Assembly (NCBI GenBank): GCA_964057225.1
Contig: OZ059894.1
Location: forward strand, 2,170,001-2,234,000
Source: Auanema rhodensis
Taxonomy: Eukaryota; Nematoda; Chromadorea; Rhabditida; Rhabditidae
Direction: 5' to 3'
Length of the DNA stretch: 64,000 nt
The notes below the pieces were generated by a model that had not been told where the DNA came from, ran no database searches, and was given only the letters and a program-made list of their open reading frames with translations. Positions 9,816 through 25,000 of the stretch are shown in pieces. Numbering within the stretch: position 1 is the stretch's first letter; each line of letters starts with the position of its first letter. The translations under genes were made by a program, and so were the position numbers.

Positions 9816-12800
9816 CGACGCAGCTTGAAAATCCGCATCGAATGCACTATACTACTTTGAGAAACGCTTAATACAAAAATCAGTTATGATCGTTTGAAAA
9901 ATGATGCATTAGTGTATGTTGAGTTTCCATGTACACTCAACATTGCTTCCAAAAACATTTTGACAAAAATTTTTTCGAAAAATTTCAAAATAATTTAGCA
10001 AAAAGTAGATGTTTTTAGATTCCTTTTTTCAAGGCAAAGACGATGGACAATGTTATTCAACGAAAAAATTAATTCTTCAGGGTGAAAATCGAGGATATAT
10101 GTGTGAACTTATATCAGTTGATATCTCGGTGCATTTTTAAGCTAGCGCAAATCTGATAACACAGATCGACGCAGCTTAAAAATCCGCATCGAATGCACTA
10201 TACTACATTGAGAAACGCTTAATACAAAAATTAGTTATGATCGTTTGAAAAATGATGCATTAGTGTATGTTGAGTTTCCATGTACACTCAACATTGCTTC
10301 CAAAAACATTTTGACAAAAATTTTTTCGAAAAATTTCAAAATAATTTAGCAAAAAGTAGATGTTTTTAGATTCCTTTTTTCAAGGCAAAGACGATGGACA
10401 ATGTTATTCAACGAAAAAATTAATTCTTCAGGGTGAAAATCGAGGATATATGTGTGAACTTATATCAGTTGATATCTCGGTGCATTTTTAAGCTAGCGCA
10501 AATCTGATAACACAGATCGACGCAGCTTAAAAATCCGCATCGAATGCACTATACTACATTGAGAAACGCTTAATACAAAAATTAGTTATGATCGTTTGAA
10601 AAATGATGCATTAGTGTATGTTGAGTTTCCATGTACACTCAACATTGCTTCCAAAAACATTTTGACAGAAATTTTTTCGAAAAATTTCAAAATAATTTAG
10701 CAAAAAGTAGATGTTTTTAGATTCCTTTTTTCAAGGCAAAGACGATGGACAATGTTATTCAACGAAAAAATTAATTCTTCAGTGTGAAAATCGAGGATAT
10801 AAGTGTGAACTTATATCAGTTGATATCTCGGTGCATTTTTAAGCTAGCGCAAATCTGATAACACAGATCGACGCAGCTTGAAAATCCGCATCGAATGCAC
10901 TATACTACTTTGAGAAACGCTTAATACAAAAATCAGTTATGATCGTTTGAAAAATGATGCATTAGTGTATGTTGAGTTTCCATGTACACTCAACATTGCT
11001 TCCAAAAACATTTTGACAAAAATTTTTTCGAAAAATTTCAAAATAATTTAGCAAAAAGTAGATGTTTTTAGATTCCTTTTTTCAAGGCAAAGACGATGGA
11101 CAATGTTATTCAACGAAAAAATTAATTCTTCAGGGTGAAAATCGAGGATATATGTGTGAACTTATATCAGTTGATATCTCGGTGCATTTTTAAGCTAGCG
11201 CAAATCTGATAACACAGATCGACGCAGCTTAAAAATCCGCATCGAATGCACTATACTACATTGAGAAACGCTTAATACAAAAATTAGTTATGATCGTTTG
11301 AAAAATGATGCATTAGTGTATGTTGAGTTTCCATGTACACTCAACATTGCTTCCAAAAACATTTTGACAAAAATTTTTTCGAAAAATTTCAAAATAATTT
11401 AGCAAAAAGTAGATGTTTTTAGATTCCTTTTTTCAAGGCAAAGACGATGGACAATGTTATTCAACGAAAAAATTAATTCTTCAGGGTGAAAATCGAGGAT
11501 ATAAGTGTGAACTTATATCAGTTGATATCTCGGTGCATTTTTAAGCTAGCGCAAATCTGATAACACAGATCGACGCAGCTTAAAAATCCGCATCGAATGC
11601 ACTATACTACATTGAGGAACGCTTAATACAAAAATTAGTTATGATCGTTTGAAAAATGATGCATTAGTGTATGTTGAGTTTCCATGTACACTCAACATTG
11701 CTTCCAAACACATTTTGACAAAAATTTTTTCGAAAAATTTCAGAATAATTTAGCAAAAAGTAGATGTTTTTAGATTCCTTTTTTCAAGGCAAAGACGATT
11801 GACAATGTTATTCAACGAAAAAATTAATTCTTCAGGGTGAAAATCGAGGATATAAGTGTGAACTTATATCAGTTGATATCTCGGTGCATTTTTAAGCTAG
11901 CGCAAATCTGATAACACAGATCGACGCAGCTTAAAAATCCGCATCGAATGCACTATACTACATTGAGGAACGCTTAATACAAAAATTAGTTATGATTGTT
12001 TGAAAAATGATGCATTAGTGTATGTTGAGTTTCCATGTACACTCAACATTGCTTCCAAAAACATTTTGACAAAAATTTTTTCGAAAAATTTCAGAATAAT
12101 TTAGCAAAAAGTAGATGTTTTTAGATTCCTTTTTTCAAGGCAAAGACGATTGACAATGTTATTCAACGAAAAAATTAATTCTTCAGGGTGAAAATCGAGG
12201 ATATAAGTGTGAACTTATATCAGTTGATATCTCGGTGCATTTTTAAGCTAGCGCAAATCTGATAACACAGATCGACGCAGCTTAAAAATCCGCATCGAAT
12301 GCACTATACTACATTGAGGAACGCTTAATACAAAAATTAGTTATGATCGTTTGAAAAATGATGCATTAGTGTATGTTGAGTTTCCATGTACACTCAACAT
12401 TGCTTCCAAACACATTTTGACAAAAATTTTTTCGAAAAATTTCAGAATAATTTAGCAAAAAGTAGATGTTTTTAGATTCCTTTTTTCAAGGCAAAGACGA
12501 TGGACAATGTTATTCAACGAAAAAATTAATTCTTCAGTGTGAAAATCGAGGATATAAGTGTGAACTTATATCAGTTGATATCTCGGTGCATTTTTAAGCT
12601 AGCGCAAATCTGATAACACAGATCGACGCAGCTTGAAAATCCGCATCGAATGCACTATACTACTTTGAGAAACGCTTAATACAAAAATCAGTTATGATCG
12701 TTTGAAAAATGATGCATTAGTGTATGTTGAGTTTCCATGTACACTCAACATTGCTTCCAAAAACATTTTGACAAAAATTTTTTCGAAAAATTTCAAAATA

Positions 12801-15800
12801 ATTTAGCAAAAAGTAGATGTTTTTAGATTCCTTTTTTCAAGGCAAAGACGATGGACAATGTTATTCAACGAAAAAATTAATTCTTCAGGGTGAAAATCGA
12901 GGATATATGTGTGAACTTATATCAGTTGATATCTCGGTGCATTTTTAAGCTAGCGCAAATCTGATAACACAGATCGACGCAGCTTAAAAATCCGCATCGA
13001 ATGCACTATACTACATTGAGAAACGCTTAATACAAAAATTAGTTATGATCGTTTGAAAAATGATGCATTAGTGTATGTTGAGTTTCCATGTACACTCAAC
13101 ATTGCTTCCAAAAACATTTTGACAAAAATTTTTTCGAAAAATTTCAAAATAATTTAGCAAAAAGTAGATGTTTTTAGATTCCTTTTTTCAAGGCAAAGAC
13201 GATGGACAATGTTATTCAACGAAAAAATTAATTCTTCAGGGTGAAAATCGAGGATATAAGTGTGAACTTATATCAGTTGATATCTCGGTGCATTTTTAAG
13301 CTAGCGCAAATCTGATAACACAGATCGACGCAGCTTAAAAATCCGCATCGAATGCACTATACTACATTGAGGAACGCTTAATACAAAAATTAGTTATGAT
13401 CGTTTGAAAAATGATGCATTAGTGTATGTTGAGTTTCCATGTACACTCAACATTGCTTCCAAAAACATTTTGACAAAAATTTTTTCGAAAAATTTCAAAA
13501 TAATTTAGCAAAAAGTAGATGTTTTTAGATTCCTTTTTTCAAGGCAAAGACGATTGACAATGTTATTCAACGAAAAAAATAATTTTTCAGGGTGAAAATC
13601 GAGGATATAAGTGTGAACTTATATCAGTTGATATCTCGGTGCATTTTTAAGCTAGCGCGAATCTGATAACACAGATCGACGCAGCTTAAAAATCCGCATC
13701 GAAAGCACTATACTACATTGAGGAACGCTTAATACAAAAATCAGTTATGATCGTTTGAAAAATGATGCATTAGTGTATGTTGAGTTTCCATGTACACTCA
13801 ACATTGCTTCCAAAAACATTTTGACAAAAATTTTTTCGAAAAATTTCAAAATAATTTAGCAAAAAGTAGATGTTTTTAGATTCCTTTTTTCAAGGCAAAG
13901 ACGATGGACAATGTTATTCAACGAAAAAATTAATTCTTCAGGGTGAAAATCGAGGATATATGTGTGAACTTATATCAGTTGATATCTCGGTGCATTTTTA
14001 AGCTAGCGCAAATCTGATAACACAGATCGACGCAGCTTAAAAATCCGCATCGAATGCACTATACTACATTGAGAAACGCTTAATACAAAAATTAGTTATG
14101 ATCGTTTGAAAAATGATGCATTAGTGTATGTTGAGTTTCCATGTACACTCAACATTGCTTCCAAAAACATTTTGACAAAAATTTTTTCGAAAAATTTCAA
14201 AATAATTTAGCAAAAAGTAGATGTTTTTAGATTCCTTTTTTCAAGGCAAAGACGATGGACAATGTTATTCAACGAAAAAATTAATTCTTCAGGGTGAAAA
14301 TCGAGGATATAAGTGTGAACTTATATCAGTTGATATCTCGGTGCATTTTTAAGCTAGCGCAAATCTGATAACACAGATCGACGCAGCTTAAAAATCCGCA
14401 TCGAATGCACTATACTACATTGAGGAACGCTTAATACAAAAATTAGTTATGATCGTTTGAAAAATGATGCATTAGTGTATGTTGAGTTTCCATGTACACT
14501 CAACATTGCTTCCAAAAACATTTTGACAAAAATTTTTTCGAAAAATTTCAAAATAATTTAGCAAAAAGTAGATGTTTTTAGATTCCTTTTTTCAAGGCAA
14601 AGACGATTGACAATGTTATTCAACGAAAAAATTAATTTTTCAGGGTGAAAATCGAGGATATAAGTGTGAACTTATATCAGTTGATATCTCGGTGCATTTT
14701 TAAGCTAGCGCAAATCTGATAACACAGATCGACGCAGCTTAAAAATCCGCATCGAATGCACTATACTACATTGAGGAACGCTTAATACAAAAATTAGTTA
14801 TGATTGTTTGAAAAATGATGCATTAGTGTATGTTGAGTTTCCATGTACACTCAACATTGCTTCCAAAAACATTTTGACAAAAATTTTTTCGAAAAATTTC
14901 AAAATAATTTAGCAAAAAGTAGATGTTTTTAGATTCCTTTTTTCAAGGCGAAGACGATGGACAATGTTATTCAACGAAAAAATTAATTCTTCAGTGTGAA
15001 AATCGAGGATATAAGTGTGAACTTATATCAGTTGATATCTCGGTGCATTTTTAAGCTAGCGCAAATCTGATAACACAGATCGACGCAGCTTGAAAATCCG
15101 CATCGAATGCACTATACTACTTTGAGAAACGCTTAATACAAAAATCAGTTATGATCGTTTGAAAAATGATGCATTAGTGTATGTTGAGTTTCCATGTACA
15201 CTCAACATTGCTTCCAAAAACATTTTGACAAAAATTTTTTCGAAAAATTTCAAAATAATTTAGCAAAAAGTAGATGTTTTTAGATTCCTTTTTTCAAGGC
15301 AAAGACGATGGACAATGTTATTCAACGAAAAAATTAATTCTTCAGGGTGAAAATCGAGGATATATGTGTGAACTTATATCAGTTGATATCTCGGTGCATT
15401 TTTAAGCTAGCGCAAATCTGATAACACAGATCGACGCAGCTTAAAAATCCGCATCGAATGCACTATACTACATTAAGAAACGCTTAATACAAAAATTAGT
15501 TATGATCGTTTGAAAAATGATGCATTAGTGTATGTTGAGTTTCCATGTACACTCAACATTGCTTCCAAAAACATTTTGACAAAAATTTTTTCGAAAAATT
15601 TCAAAATAATTTAGCAAAAAGTAGATGTTTTTAGATTCCTTTTTTCAAGGCAAAGACGATGGACAATGTTATTCAACGAAAAAATTAATTCTTCAGGGTG
15701 AAAATCGAGGATATAAGTGCGAACTTATATCAGTTGATATCTCGGTGCATTTTTAAGCTAGCGCAAATCTGATAACACAGATCGACGCAGCTTAAAAATC

Positions 15801-16483
15801 CGCATCGAATGCACTATACTACATTGAGGAACGCTTAATACAAAAATTAGTTATGATCGTTTGAAAAATGATGCATTAGTGTATGTTGAGTTTCCATGTA
15901 CACTCAACATTGCTTCCAAAAACATTTTGACAAAAATTTTTTCGAAAAATTTCAAAATAATTTAGCAAAAAGTAAATGTTTTTAGATTCCTTTTTTCAAA
16001 CAAAGACGATTGACAATGTTATTCAACGAAAAAATTAATTCTTCAGGGTGAAAATCGAGGATATAAGTGTGAACTTATATCAGTTGATATCTCGGTGCAT
16101 TTTTAAGCTAGCGCGAATCTGATAACACAGATCGACGCAGCTTAAAAATCCGCATCGAAAGCACTATACTACATTGAGGAACGCTTAATACAAAAATTAG
16201 TTATGATTGTTTGAAAAATGATGCATTAGTGTATGTTGAGTTTCCATGTACACTCAACATTGCTTCCAAAAACATTTTGACAAAAATTTTTTCGAAAAAT
16301 TTCAAAATAATTTAGCAAAAAGTAGATGTTTTTAGATTCCTTTTTTCAAGGCAAAGACGATGGACAATGTTATTCAACGAAAAAATTAATTCTTCAGGGT
16401 GAAAATCGAGGATATAAGTGTGAACTTATATCAGTTGATATCTCGGTGCATTTTTAAGCTAGCGCTAATCTGATAACACAGAT
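9816..16483. repeat. Q/U/R/V/W mosaic, nineteen monomers
   Basis: Starts are 9816 Q, 10167 U with 285T, 10518 R, 10869 Q, 11220 U, 11571 V, 11922 W, 12273 X', 12624 Q, 12975 U, 13326, 13677, 14028 U, 14379, 14730, 15081 Q, 15432 U, 15783 and 16133. Q followed by U recurs at 10869, 12624 and 15081, giving irregular 3- to 7-monomer spacing. GCGCGAAT followed by GAAAGC occurs at the 13326/13677 and 15783/16133 junctions, a two-monomer haplotype seven monomers apart. Copy 13326 has a clustered change near 13576-13586 (ATAATTTTT). Confidence 0.83.
15783..16132. repeat. 350 bp monomer with a 1 bp deletion
   Basis: TTTTTTCAAACAAAG near 15992-16006 replaces TTTTTTCAAGGCAAAG, one base shorter, and the next monomer starts at 16133. 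The copy also has AGTAAATG (a change in the otherwise common AGTAGATG) and GCGCGAAT near its end. Confidence 0.92.
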
Positions 16484-19291
16484 CGACGCAGCTTAAAAAT
16501 CCGCATCGAATGCACTATACTACATTGAGAAACGCTTAATACAAAAATTAGTTATGATCGTTTGAAAAATGATGCATTAGTGTATGTTGAGTTTCCATGT
16601 ACACTCAACATTGCTTCCAAAAACATTTTGACAAAAATTTTTTCGAAAAATTTCAAAATAATTTAGCAAAAAGTAGATGTTTTTAGATTCCTTTTTTCAA
16701 GGCAAAGACGATGGACAATGTTATTCAACGAAAAAATTAATTCTTCAGGGTGAAAATCGAGGATATAAGTGTGAACTTATATCAGTTGATATCTCGGTGC
16801 ATTTTTAAGCTAGCGCAAATCTGATAACACAGATCGACGCAGCTTGAAAATCCGCATCGAATGCACTATACTACATTGAGGAACGCTTAATACAAAAATT
16901 AGTTATGATCGTTTGAAAAATAATGCATTAGTGTATGTTGAGTTTCCATGTACACTCAACATAGCTTCCAAAAACATTTTGACAAAAATTTTTTCGAAAA
17001 ATTTCAAAATAATTTAGCAAAAAGTAGATGTTTTTAGATTCCTTTTTCCAAGGCAAAGACGATGGACAATGTTATTCAACGAAAAAATTAATTCTTCAGG
17101 GTGAAAATCGAGGATATAAGTGTGAACTTATATCAGTTGATATCTCGGTGCATTTTTAAGCTAGCGCAAATCTGATAACACAGATGGACGCAGCTTGAAA
17201 ATCCGCATCGAATGCACTATACTACATTGAGAAACGCTTAATACAAAAATTAGTTATGATCGTTTGAAAAATGATGCATTAGTGTATGTTGAGTTTCCAT
17301 GTACACTCAACATTGCTTCCAAAAACATTTTGACAAAAATTTTTTCGAAAAATTTCAAAATAATTTAGCAAAAAGTAGATGTTTTTAGATTCCTTTTTTC
17401 AAGGCAAAGACGATGGACAATGTTATTCAACGAAAAAATTAATTCTTCAGGGTGAAAATCGAGGATATATGTGTGAACTTATATCAGTTGATATCTCGGT
17501 GCATTTTTAAGCTAGCGCAAATCTGATAACACAGATCGACGCAGCTTAAAAATCCGCATCGAATGCACTATACTACATTGAGAAACGCTTAATACAAAAA
17601 TTAGTTATGATCGTTTGAAAAATGATGCATTAGTGTATGTTGAGTTTCCATGTACACTCAACATTGCTTCCAAAAACATTTTGACAAAAATTTTTTCGAA
17701 AAATTTCAAAATAATTTAGCAAAAAGTAGATGTTTTTAGATTCCTTTTTTCAAGGCAAAGACGATGGACAATGTTATTCAACGAAAAAATTAATTCTTCA
17801 GGGTGAAAATCGAGGATATAAGTGTGAACTTATATCAGTTGATATCTCGGTGCATTTTTAAGCTAGCGCAAATCTGATAACACAGATCGACGCAGCTTAA
17901 AAATCCGCATCGAATGCACTATATTACATTGAGGAACGCTTAATACAAAAATTAGTTATGATCGTTTGAAAAATGATGCATTAGTGTATGTTGAGTTTCC
18001 ATGTACACTCAACATTGCTTCCAAAAACATTTTGACAAAAATTTTTTCGAAAAATTTCAAAATAATTTAGCAAAAAGTAGATGTTTTTAGATTCCTTTTT
18101 CCAAGGCAAAGACGATTGACAATGTTATTCAACGAAAAAATTAATTCTTCAGGGTGAAAATCGAGGATATAAGTGTGAACTTATATCAGTTGATATCTCG
18201 GTGCATTTTTAAGCTAGCGCAAATCTGATAACACAGATCGACGCAGCTTGAAAATCCGCATCGAATGCACTATACTACATTGAGGAACGCTTAATACAAA
18301 AATTAGTTATGATCGTTTGAAAAATAACGCATTAGTGTATGTTGAGTTTCCATGTACACTCAACATAGCTTCCAAAAACATTTTGACAAAAATTTTTTCG
18401 AAAAATTTCAAAATAATTTAGCAAAAAGTAGATGTTTTTAGATTCCTTTTTCCAAGGCAAAGACGATGGACAATGTTATTCAACGAAAAAATTAATTCTT
18501 CAGGGTGAAAATCGAGGATATAAGTGTGAACTTATATCAGTTGATATCTCGGTGCATTTTTAAGCTAGCGCAAATCTGATAACACAGATGGACGCAGCTT
18601 GAAAATCCGCATCGAATGCACTATACTACATTGAGAAACGCTTAATACAAAAATTAGTTATGATCGTTTGAAAAATGATGCATTAGTGTATGTTGAGTTT
18701 CCATGTACACTCAACATTGCTTCCAAAAACATTTTGACAAAAATTTTTTCGAAAAATTTCAAAATAATTTAGCAAAAAGTAGATGTTTTTAGATTCCTTT
18801 TTTCAAGGCAAAGACGATGGACAATGTTATTCAACGAAAAAATTAATTCTTCAGGGTGAAAATCGAGGATATAAGTGTGAACTTATATCAGTTGATATCT
18901 CGGTGCATTTTTAAGCTAGCGCAAATCTGATAACACAGATCGACGCAGCTTAAAAATCCGCATCGAATGCACTATACTACATTGAGGAACGCTTAATACA
19001 AAAATTAGTTATGATTGTTTGAAAAATGATGCATTAGTGTATGTTGAGTTTCCATGTACACTCAACATTGCTTCCAAAAACATTTTGACAAAAATTTTTT
19101 CGAAAAATTTCAAAATAATTTAGCAAAAAGTAGATGTTTTTAGATTCCTTTTTTCAAGGCAAAGACGATGGACAATGTTATTCAACGAAAAAATTAATTC
19201 TTCAGGGTGAAAATCGAGGATATAAGTGTGAACTTATATCAGTTGATATCTCGGTGCATTTTTAAGCTAGCGCAAATCTGATAACACAGAT
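16484..19291. repeat. Eight-monomer segment, source or copy of 26663-29821
   Basis: Starts are 16484, 16835, 17186, 17537, 17888, 18239, 18590 and 18941. Markers are GCGCTAAT just before 16484; 12G-47G-88A-129A with TTTTCC (214C) in 16835; GGACGC (1G) at 17186 and 18590; 285T in 17186; CTATATT (36T) in 17888; and AACGC (88A, 90C) with 214C in 18239. The same markers return in the same order from 26663. The shift is 29 monomers (10179 bp) and becomes 30 monomers after one extra CTATATT monomer at 28067/28418. Confidence 0.87.
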
Positions 19292-22099
19292 CGACGCAGC
19301 TTAAAAATCCGCATCGAATGCACTATACTACATTAAGGAACGCTTAATACAAAAATTAGTTATGATCGTTTGAAAAATAATGCATTAGTGTATGTTGAGT
19401 TTCCATGTACACTCAACATAGCTTCCAAAAACATTTTGACAAAAATTTTTTCGAAAAATTTCAGAATAATTTAGCAAAAAGTAGATGTTTTTAGATTTCT
19501 TTTCTCAAGGCAAAGACGATGGACAATGTTATTCAACGAAAAAATTAATTCTTCAGGGTGAAAATCGAGGATATAAGTGTGAACTTATATCAGTTGATAT
19601 CTCGGTGCATTTTTAAGCTAGCGCAAATCTGATAACACAGATCGACGCAGCTTGAAAATCCGCATCGAATGCACTATACTACTTTGAGAAACGCTTAATA
19701 CAAAAATTAGTTATGATCGTTTGAAAAATGATGCATTAGTGTATGTTGAGTTTCCATGTACACTCAACATTGCTTCCAAAAACATTTTGACAAAAATTTT
19801 TTCGAAAAATTTCAAATTAATTTAGCAGAAAGTATATGTTTTTAGATTCCTTTTTTCAAGGCAAAGACGATGGACAATGTTATTCAACGAAAAAATTAAT
19901 TCTTCAGGGTGAAAATCGAGGATATAAGTGTGAACTTATATCAGTTGATATCTCGGTGCATTTTTAAGCTAGCGCAAATCTGATAACACAGATCGACGCA
20001 GCTTGAAAATTCGCATCGAATGCACTATACTACATTGAGAAACGCTCAATACAAAAATTAGTTATGATTGTTTGAAAAATGATGCATTAGTGTATGTTGA
20101 GTTTCCATGTACACTCAACATTGCTTCCAAAAACATTTTGACAAAAATTTTTTCGAAAAATTTCAAAATAATTTAGCAAAAAGTAGATGTTTTTAGATTC
20201 CTTTTTTCAAGGCAAAGACGATGGACAATGTTATTCAACGAAAAAATTAATTCTTCAGGGTGAAAATCGAGGATATAAGTGTGAACTTATATCAGTTGAT
20301 ATCTCGGTGCATTTTTAAGCTAGCGCAAATCTGATAACACAGATCGACGCAGCTTGAAAATTCGCATCGAATGCACTATACTACATTGAGAAACGCTCAA
20401 TACAAAAATTAGTTATGATTGTTTGAAAAATGATGCATTAGTGTATGTTGAGTTTCCATGTACGCTCAACATTGCTTCCAAAAACATTTTGACAAAAATT
20501 TTTTCGAAAAATTTCAGAATAATTTAGCAAAAAGTAGATGTTTTTAGATTTCTTTTCTCAAGGCAAAGACGATGGACAATGTTATTCAACGAAAAAATTA
20601 ATTCTTCAGGGTGAAAATCGAGGATATAAGTGTGAACTTATATCAGTTGATATCTCGGTGCATTTTTAAGCTAGCGCAAATCTGATAACACAGATCGACG
20701 CAGCTTAAAAATCCGCATCGAATGCACTATACTACATTAAGGAACGCTTAATACAAAAATTAGTTATGATCGTTTGAAAAATAATGCATTAGTGTATGTT
20801 GAGTTTCCATGTACACTCAACATAGCTTCCAAAAACATTTTGACAAAAATTTTTTCGAAAAATTTCAGAATAATTTAGCAAAAAGTAGATGTTTTTAGAT
20901 TTCTTTTCTCAAGGCAAAGACGATGGACAATGTTATTCAACGAAAAAATTAATTCTTCAGGGTGAAAATCGAGGATATAAGTGTGAACTTATATCAGTTG
21001 ATATCTCGGTGCATTTTTAAGCTAGCGCAAATCTGATAACACAGATCGACGCAGCTTGAAAATCCGCATCGAATGCACTATACTACTTTGAGAAACGCTT
21101 AATACAAAAATTAGTTATGATCGTTTGAAAAATGATGCATTAGTGTATGTTGAGTTTCCATGTACACTCAACATTGCTTCCAAAAACATTTTGACAAAAA
21201 TTTTTTCGAAAAATTTCAAATTAATTTAGCAGAAAGTATATGTTTTTAGATTCCTTTTTTCAAGGCAAAGACGATGGACAATGTTATTCAACGAAAAAAT
21301 TAATTCTTCAGGGTGAAAATCGAGGATATAAGTGTGAACTTATATCAGTTGATATCTCGGTGCATTTTTAAGCTAGCGCAAATCTGATAACACAGATCGA
21401 CGCAGCTTGAAAATTCGCATCGAATGCACTATACTACATTGAGAAACGCTCAATACAAAAATTAGTTATGATTGTTTGAAAAATGATGCATTAGTGTATG
21501 TTGAGTTTCCATGTACACTCAACATTGCTTCCAAAAACATTTTGACAAAAATTTTTTCGAAAAATTTCAAAATAATTTAGCAAAAAGTAGATGTTTTTAG
21601 ATTCCTTTTTTCAAGGCAAAGACGATGGACAATGTTATTCAACGAAAAAATTAATTCTTCAGGGTGAAAATCGAGGATATAAGTGTGAACTTATATCAGT
21701 TGATATCTCGGTGCATTTTTAAGCTAGCGCAAATCTGATAACACAGATCGACGCAGCTTGAAAATTCGCATCGAATGCACTATACTACATTGAGAAACGC
21801 TCAATACAAAAATTAGTTATGATTGTTTGAAAAATGATGCATTAGTGTATGTTGAGTTTCCATGTACGCTCAACATTGCTTCCAAAAACATTTTGACAAA
21901 AATTTTTTCGAAAAATTTCAGAATAATTTAGCAAAAAGTAGATGTTTTTAGATTTCTTTTCTCAAGGCAAAGACGATGGACAATGTTATTCAACGAAAAA
22001 ATTAATTCTTCAGGGTGAAAATCGAGGATATAAGTGTGAACTTATATCAGTTGATATCTCGGTGCATTTTTAAGCTAGCGCAAATCTGATAACACAGAT
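19292..22099. repeat. Tandem duplication of a second four-monomer unit (2 x 1404 bp)
   Basis: Unit 1 is 19292-20695 and unit 2 is 20696-22099. Member 1 has CATTAAGG (44A), 88A, 129A and the C tail (173G, 207T, 213C). Member 2 has 41T, CAAATTAA and CAGAAAGTATATG. Member 3 has TTCGCATC (18T), CTCAAT (54C) and 76T. Member 4 has the same front plus 120G and the C tail. All four match in order and I saw no difference between the copies. Member 1 also occurs at 29822 and 32630. Confidence 0.92.
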
Positions 22100-25000
22100 C
22101 GACGCAGCTTGAAAATCCGCATCGAATGCACTATACTACATTGAGGAACGCTTAATACAAAAATTAGTTATGATCGTTTGAAAAATAATGCATTAGTGTA
22201 TGTTGAGTTTCCATGTACACTCAACATAGCTTCCAAAAACATTTTGACAAAAATTTTTTCGAAAAATTTCAAAATAATTTAGCAAAAAGTAGATGTTTTT
22301 AGATTCCTTTTTCCAAGGCAAAGACGATGGACAATGTTATTCAACGAAAAAATTAATTCTTCAGGGTGAAAATCGAGGATATAAGTGTGAACTTATATCA
22401 GTTGATATCTCGGTGCATTTTTAAGCTAGCGCAAATCTGATAACACAGATGGACGCAGCTTGAAAATCCGCATCGAATGCACTATACTACATTGAGAAAC
22501 GCTTAATACAAAAATTAGTTATGATCGTTTGAAAAATAATGCATTAGTGTATGTTGAGTTTCCATGTACACTCAACATTGCTTCCAAAAACATTTTGACA
22601 AAAATTTTTTCGAAAAATTTCAAAATAATTTAGCAAAAAGTAGATGTTTTTAGATTCCTTTTTTCAAGGCAAAGACGATTGACAATGTTATTCAACGAAA
22701 AAATTAATTCTTCAGGGTGAAAATCGAGGATATAAGTGTGAACTTATATCAGTTGATATCTCGGTGCATTTTTAAGCTAGCGCAAATCTGATAACACAGA
22801 TCGACGCAGCTTAAAAATCCGCATCGAATGCACTATACTACATTGAGGAACGCTTAATACAAAAATTAGTTATGATTGTTTGAAAAATGATGCATTAGTG
22901 TATGTTGAGTTTCCATGTACACTCAACATTGCTTCCAAAAACATTTTGACAAAAATTTTTTCGAAAAATTTCAAAATAATTTAGCAAAAAGTAGATGTTT
23001 TTAGATTCCTTTTTTCAAGGCAAAGACGATTGACAATGTTATTCAACGAAAAAATTAATTCTTCAGGGTGAAAATCGAGGATATAAGTGTGAACTTATAT
23101 CAGTTGATATCTCGGTGCATTTTTAAGCTAGCGCAAATCTGATAACACAGATCGACGCAGCTTAAAAATCCGCATCGAATGCACTATACTACATTGAGGA
23201 ACGCTTAATACAAAAATTAGTTATGATTGTTTGAAAAATGATGCATTAGTGTATGTTGAGTTTCCATGTACACTCAACATTGCTTCCAAAAACATTTTGA
23301 CAAAAATTTTTTCGAAAAATTTCAAAATAATTTAGCAGAAAGTAGATGTTTTTAGATTCCTTTTTTCAAGGCAAAGACGATGGACAATGTTATTCAACGA
23401 AAAAATTAATTCTTCAGGGTGAAAATCGAGGATATAAGTGTGAACTTATATCAGTTGATATCTCGGTGCATTTTTAAGCTAGCGCAAATCTGATAACACA
23501 GATCGACGCAGCTTGAAAATTCGCATCGAATGCACTATACTACATTGAGAAACGCTCAATACAAAAATTAGTTATGATTGTTTGAAAAATGATGCATTAG
23601 TGTATGTTGAGTTTCCATGTACGCTCAACATTGCTTCCAAAAACATTTTGACAAAAATTTTTTCGAAAAATTTCAAAATAATTTAGCAAAAAGTAGATGT
23701 TTTTAGATTCTATTTTTCAAGGCAAAGACGATGGACAATGTTATTCAACGAAAAAATTAATTCTTCAGGGTGAAAATCGAGGATATAAGTGTGAACTTAT
23801 ATCAGTTGATATCTCGGTGCATTTTTAAGCTAGCGCAAATCTGATAACACAGATCGACGCAGCTTGAAAATCCGCATCGAATGCACTATACTACATTGAG
23901 GAACGCTTAATACAAAAATTAGTTATGATCGTTTGAAAAATAATGCATTAGTGTATGTTGAGTTTCCATGTACACTCAACATAGCTTCCAAAAACATTTT
24001 GACAAAAATTTTTTCGAAAAATTTCAAAATAATTTAGCAAAAAGTAGATGTTTTTAGATTCCTTTTTCCAAGGCAAAGACGATGGACAATGTTATTCAAC
24101 GAAAAAATTAATTCTTCAGGGTGAAAATCGAGGATATAAGTGTGAACTTATATCAGTTGATATCTCGGTGCATTTTTAAGCTAGCGCAAATCTGATAACA
24201 CAGATGGACGCAGCTTGAAAATCCGCATCGAATGCACTATACTACATTGAGAAACGCTTAATACAAAAATTAGTTATGATCGTTTGAAAAATAATGCATT
24301 AGTGTATGTTGAGTTTCCATGTACACTCAACATTGCTTCCAAAAACATTTTGACAAAAATTTTTTCGAAAAATTTCAAAATAATTTAGCAAAAAGTAGAT
24401 GTTTTTAGATTCCTTTTTTCAAGGCAAAGACGATTGACAATGTTATTCAACGAAAAAATTAATTCTTCAGGGTGAAAATCGAGGATATAAGTGTGAACTT
24501 ATATCAGTTGATATCTCGGTGCATTTTTAAGCTAGCGCAAATCTGATAACACAGATCGACGCAGCTTAAAAATCCGCATCGAATGCACTATACTACATTG
24601 AGGAACGCTTAATACAAAAATTAGTTATGATTGTTTGAAAAATGATGCATTAGTGTATGTTGAGTTTCCATGTACACTCAACATTGCTTCCAAAAACATT
24701 TTGACAAAAATTTTTTCGAAAAATTTCAAAATAATTTAGCAGAAAGTAGATGTTTTTAGATTCCTTTTTTCAAGGCAAAGACGATGGACAATGTTATTCA
24801 ACGAAAAAATTAATTCTTCAGGGTGAAAATCGAGGATATAAGTGTGAACTTATATCAGTTGATATCTCGGTGCATTTTTAAGCTAGCGCAAATCTGATAA
24901 CACAGATCGACGCAGCTTAAAAATCCGCATCGAATGCACTATACTACATTGAGGAACGCTTAATACAAAAATTAGTTATGATCGTTTGAAAAATAATGCA

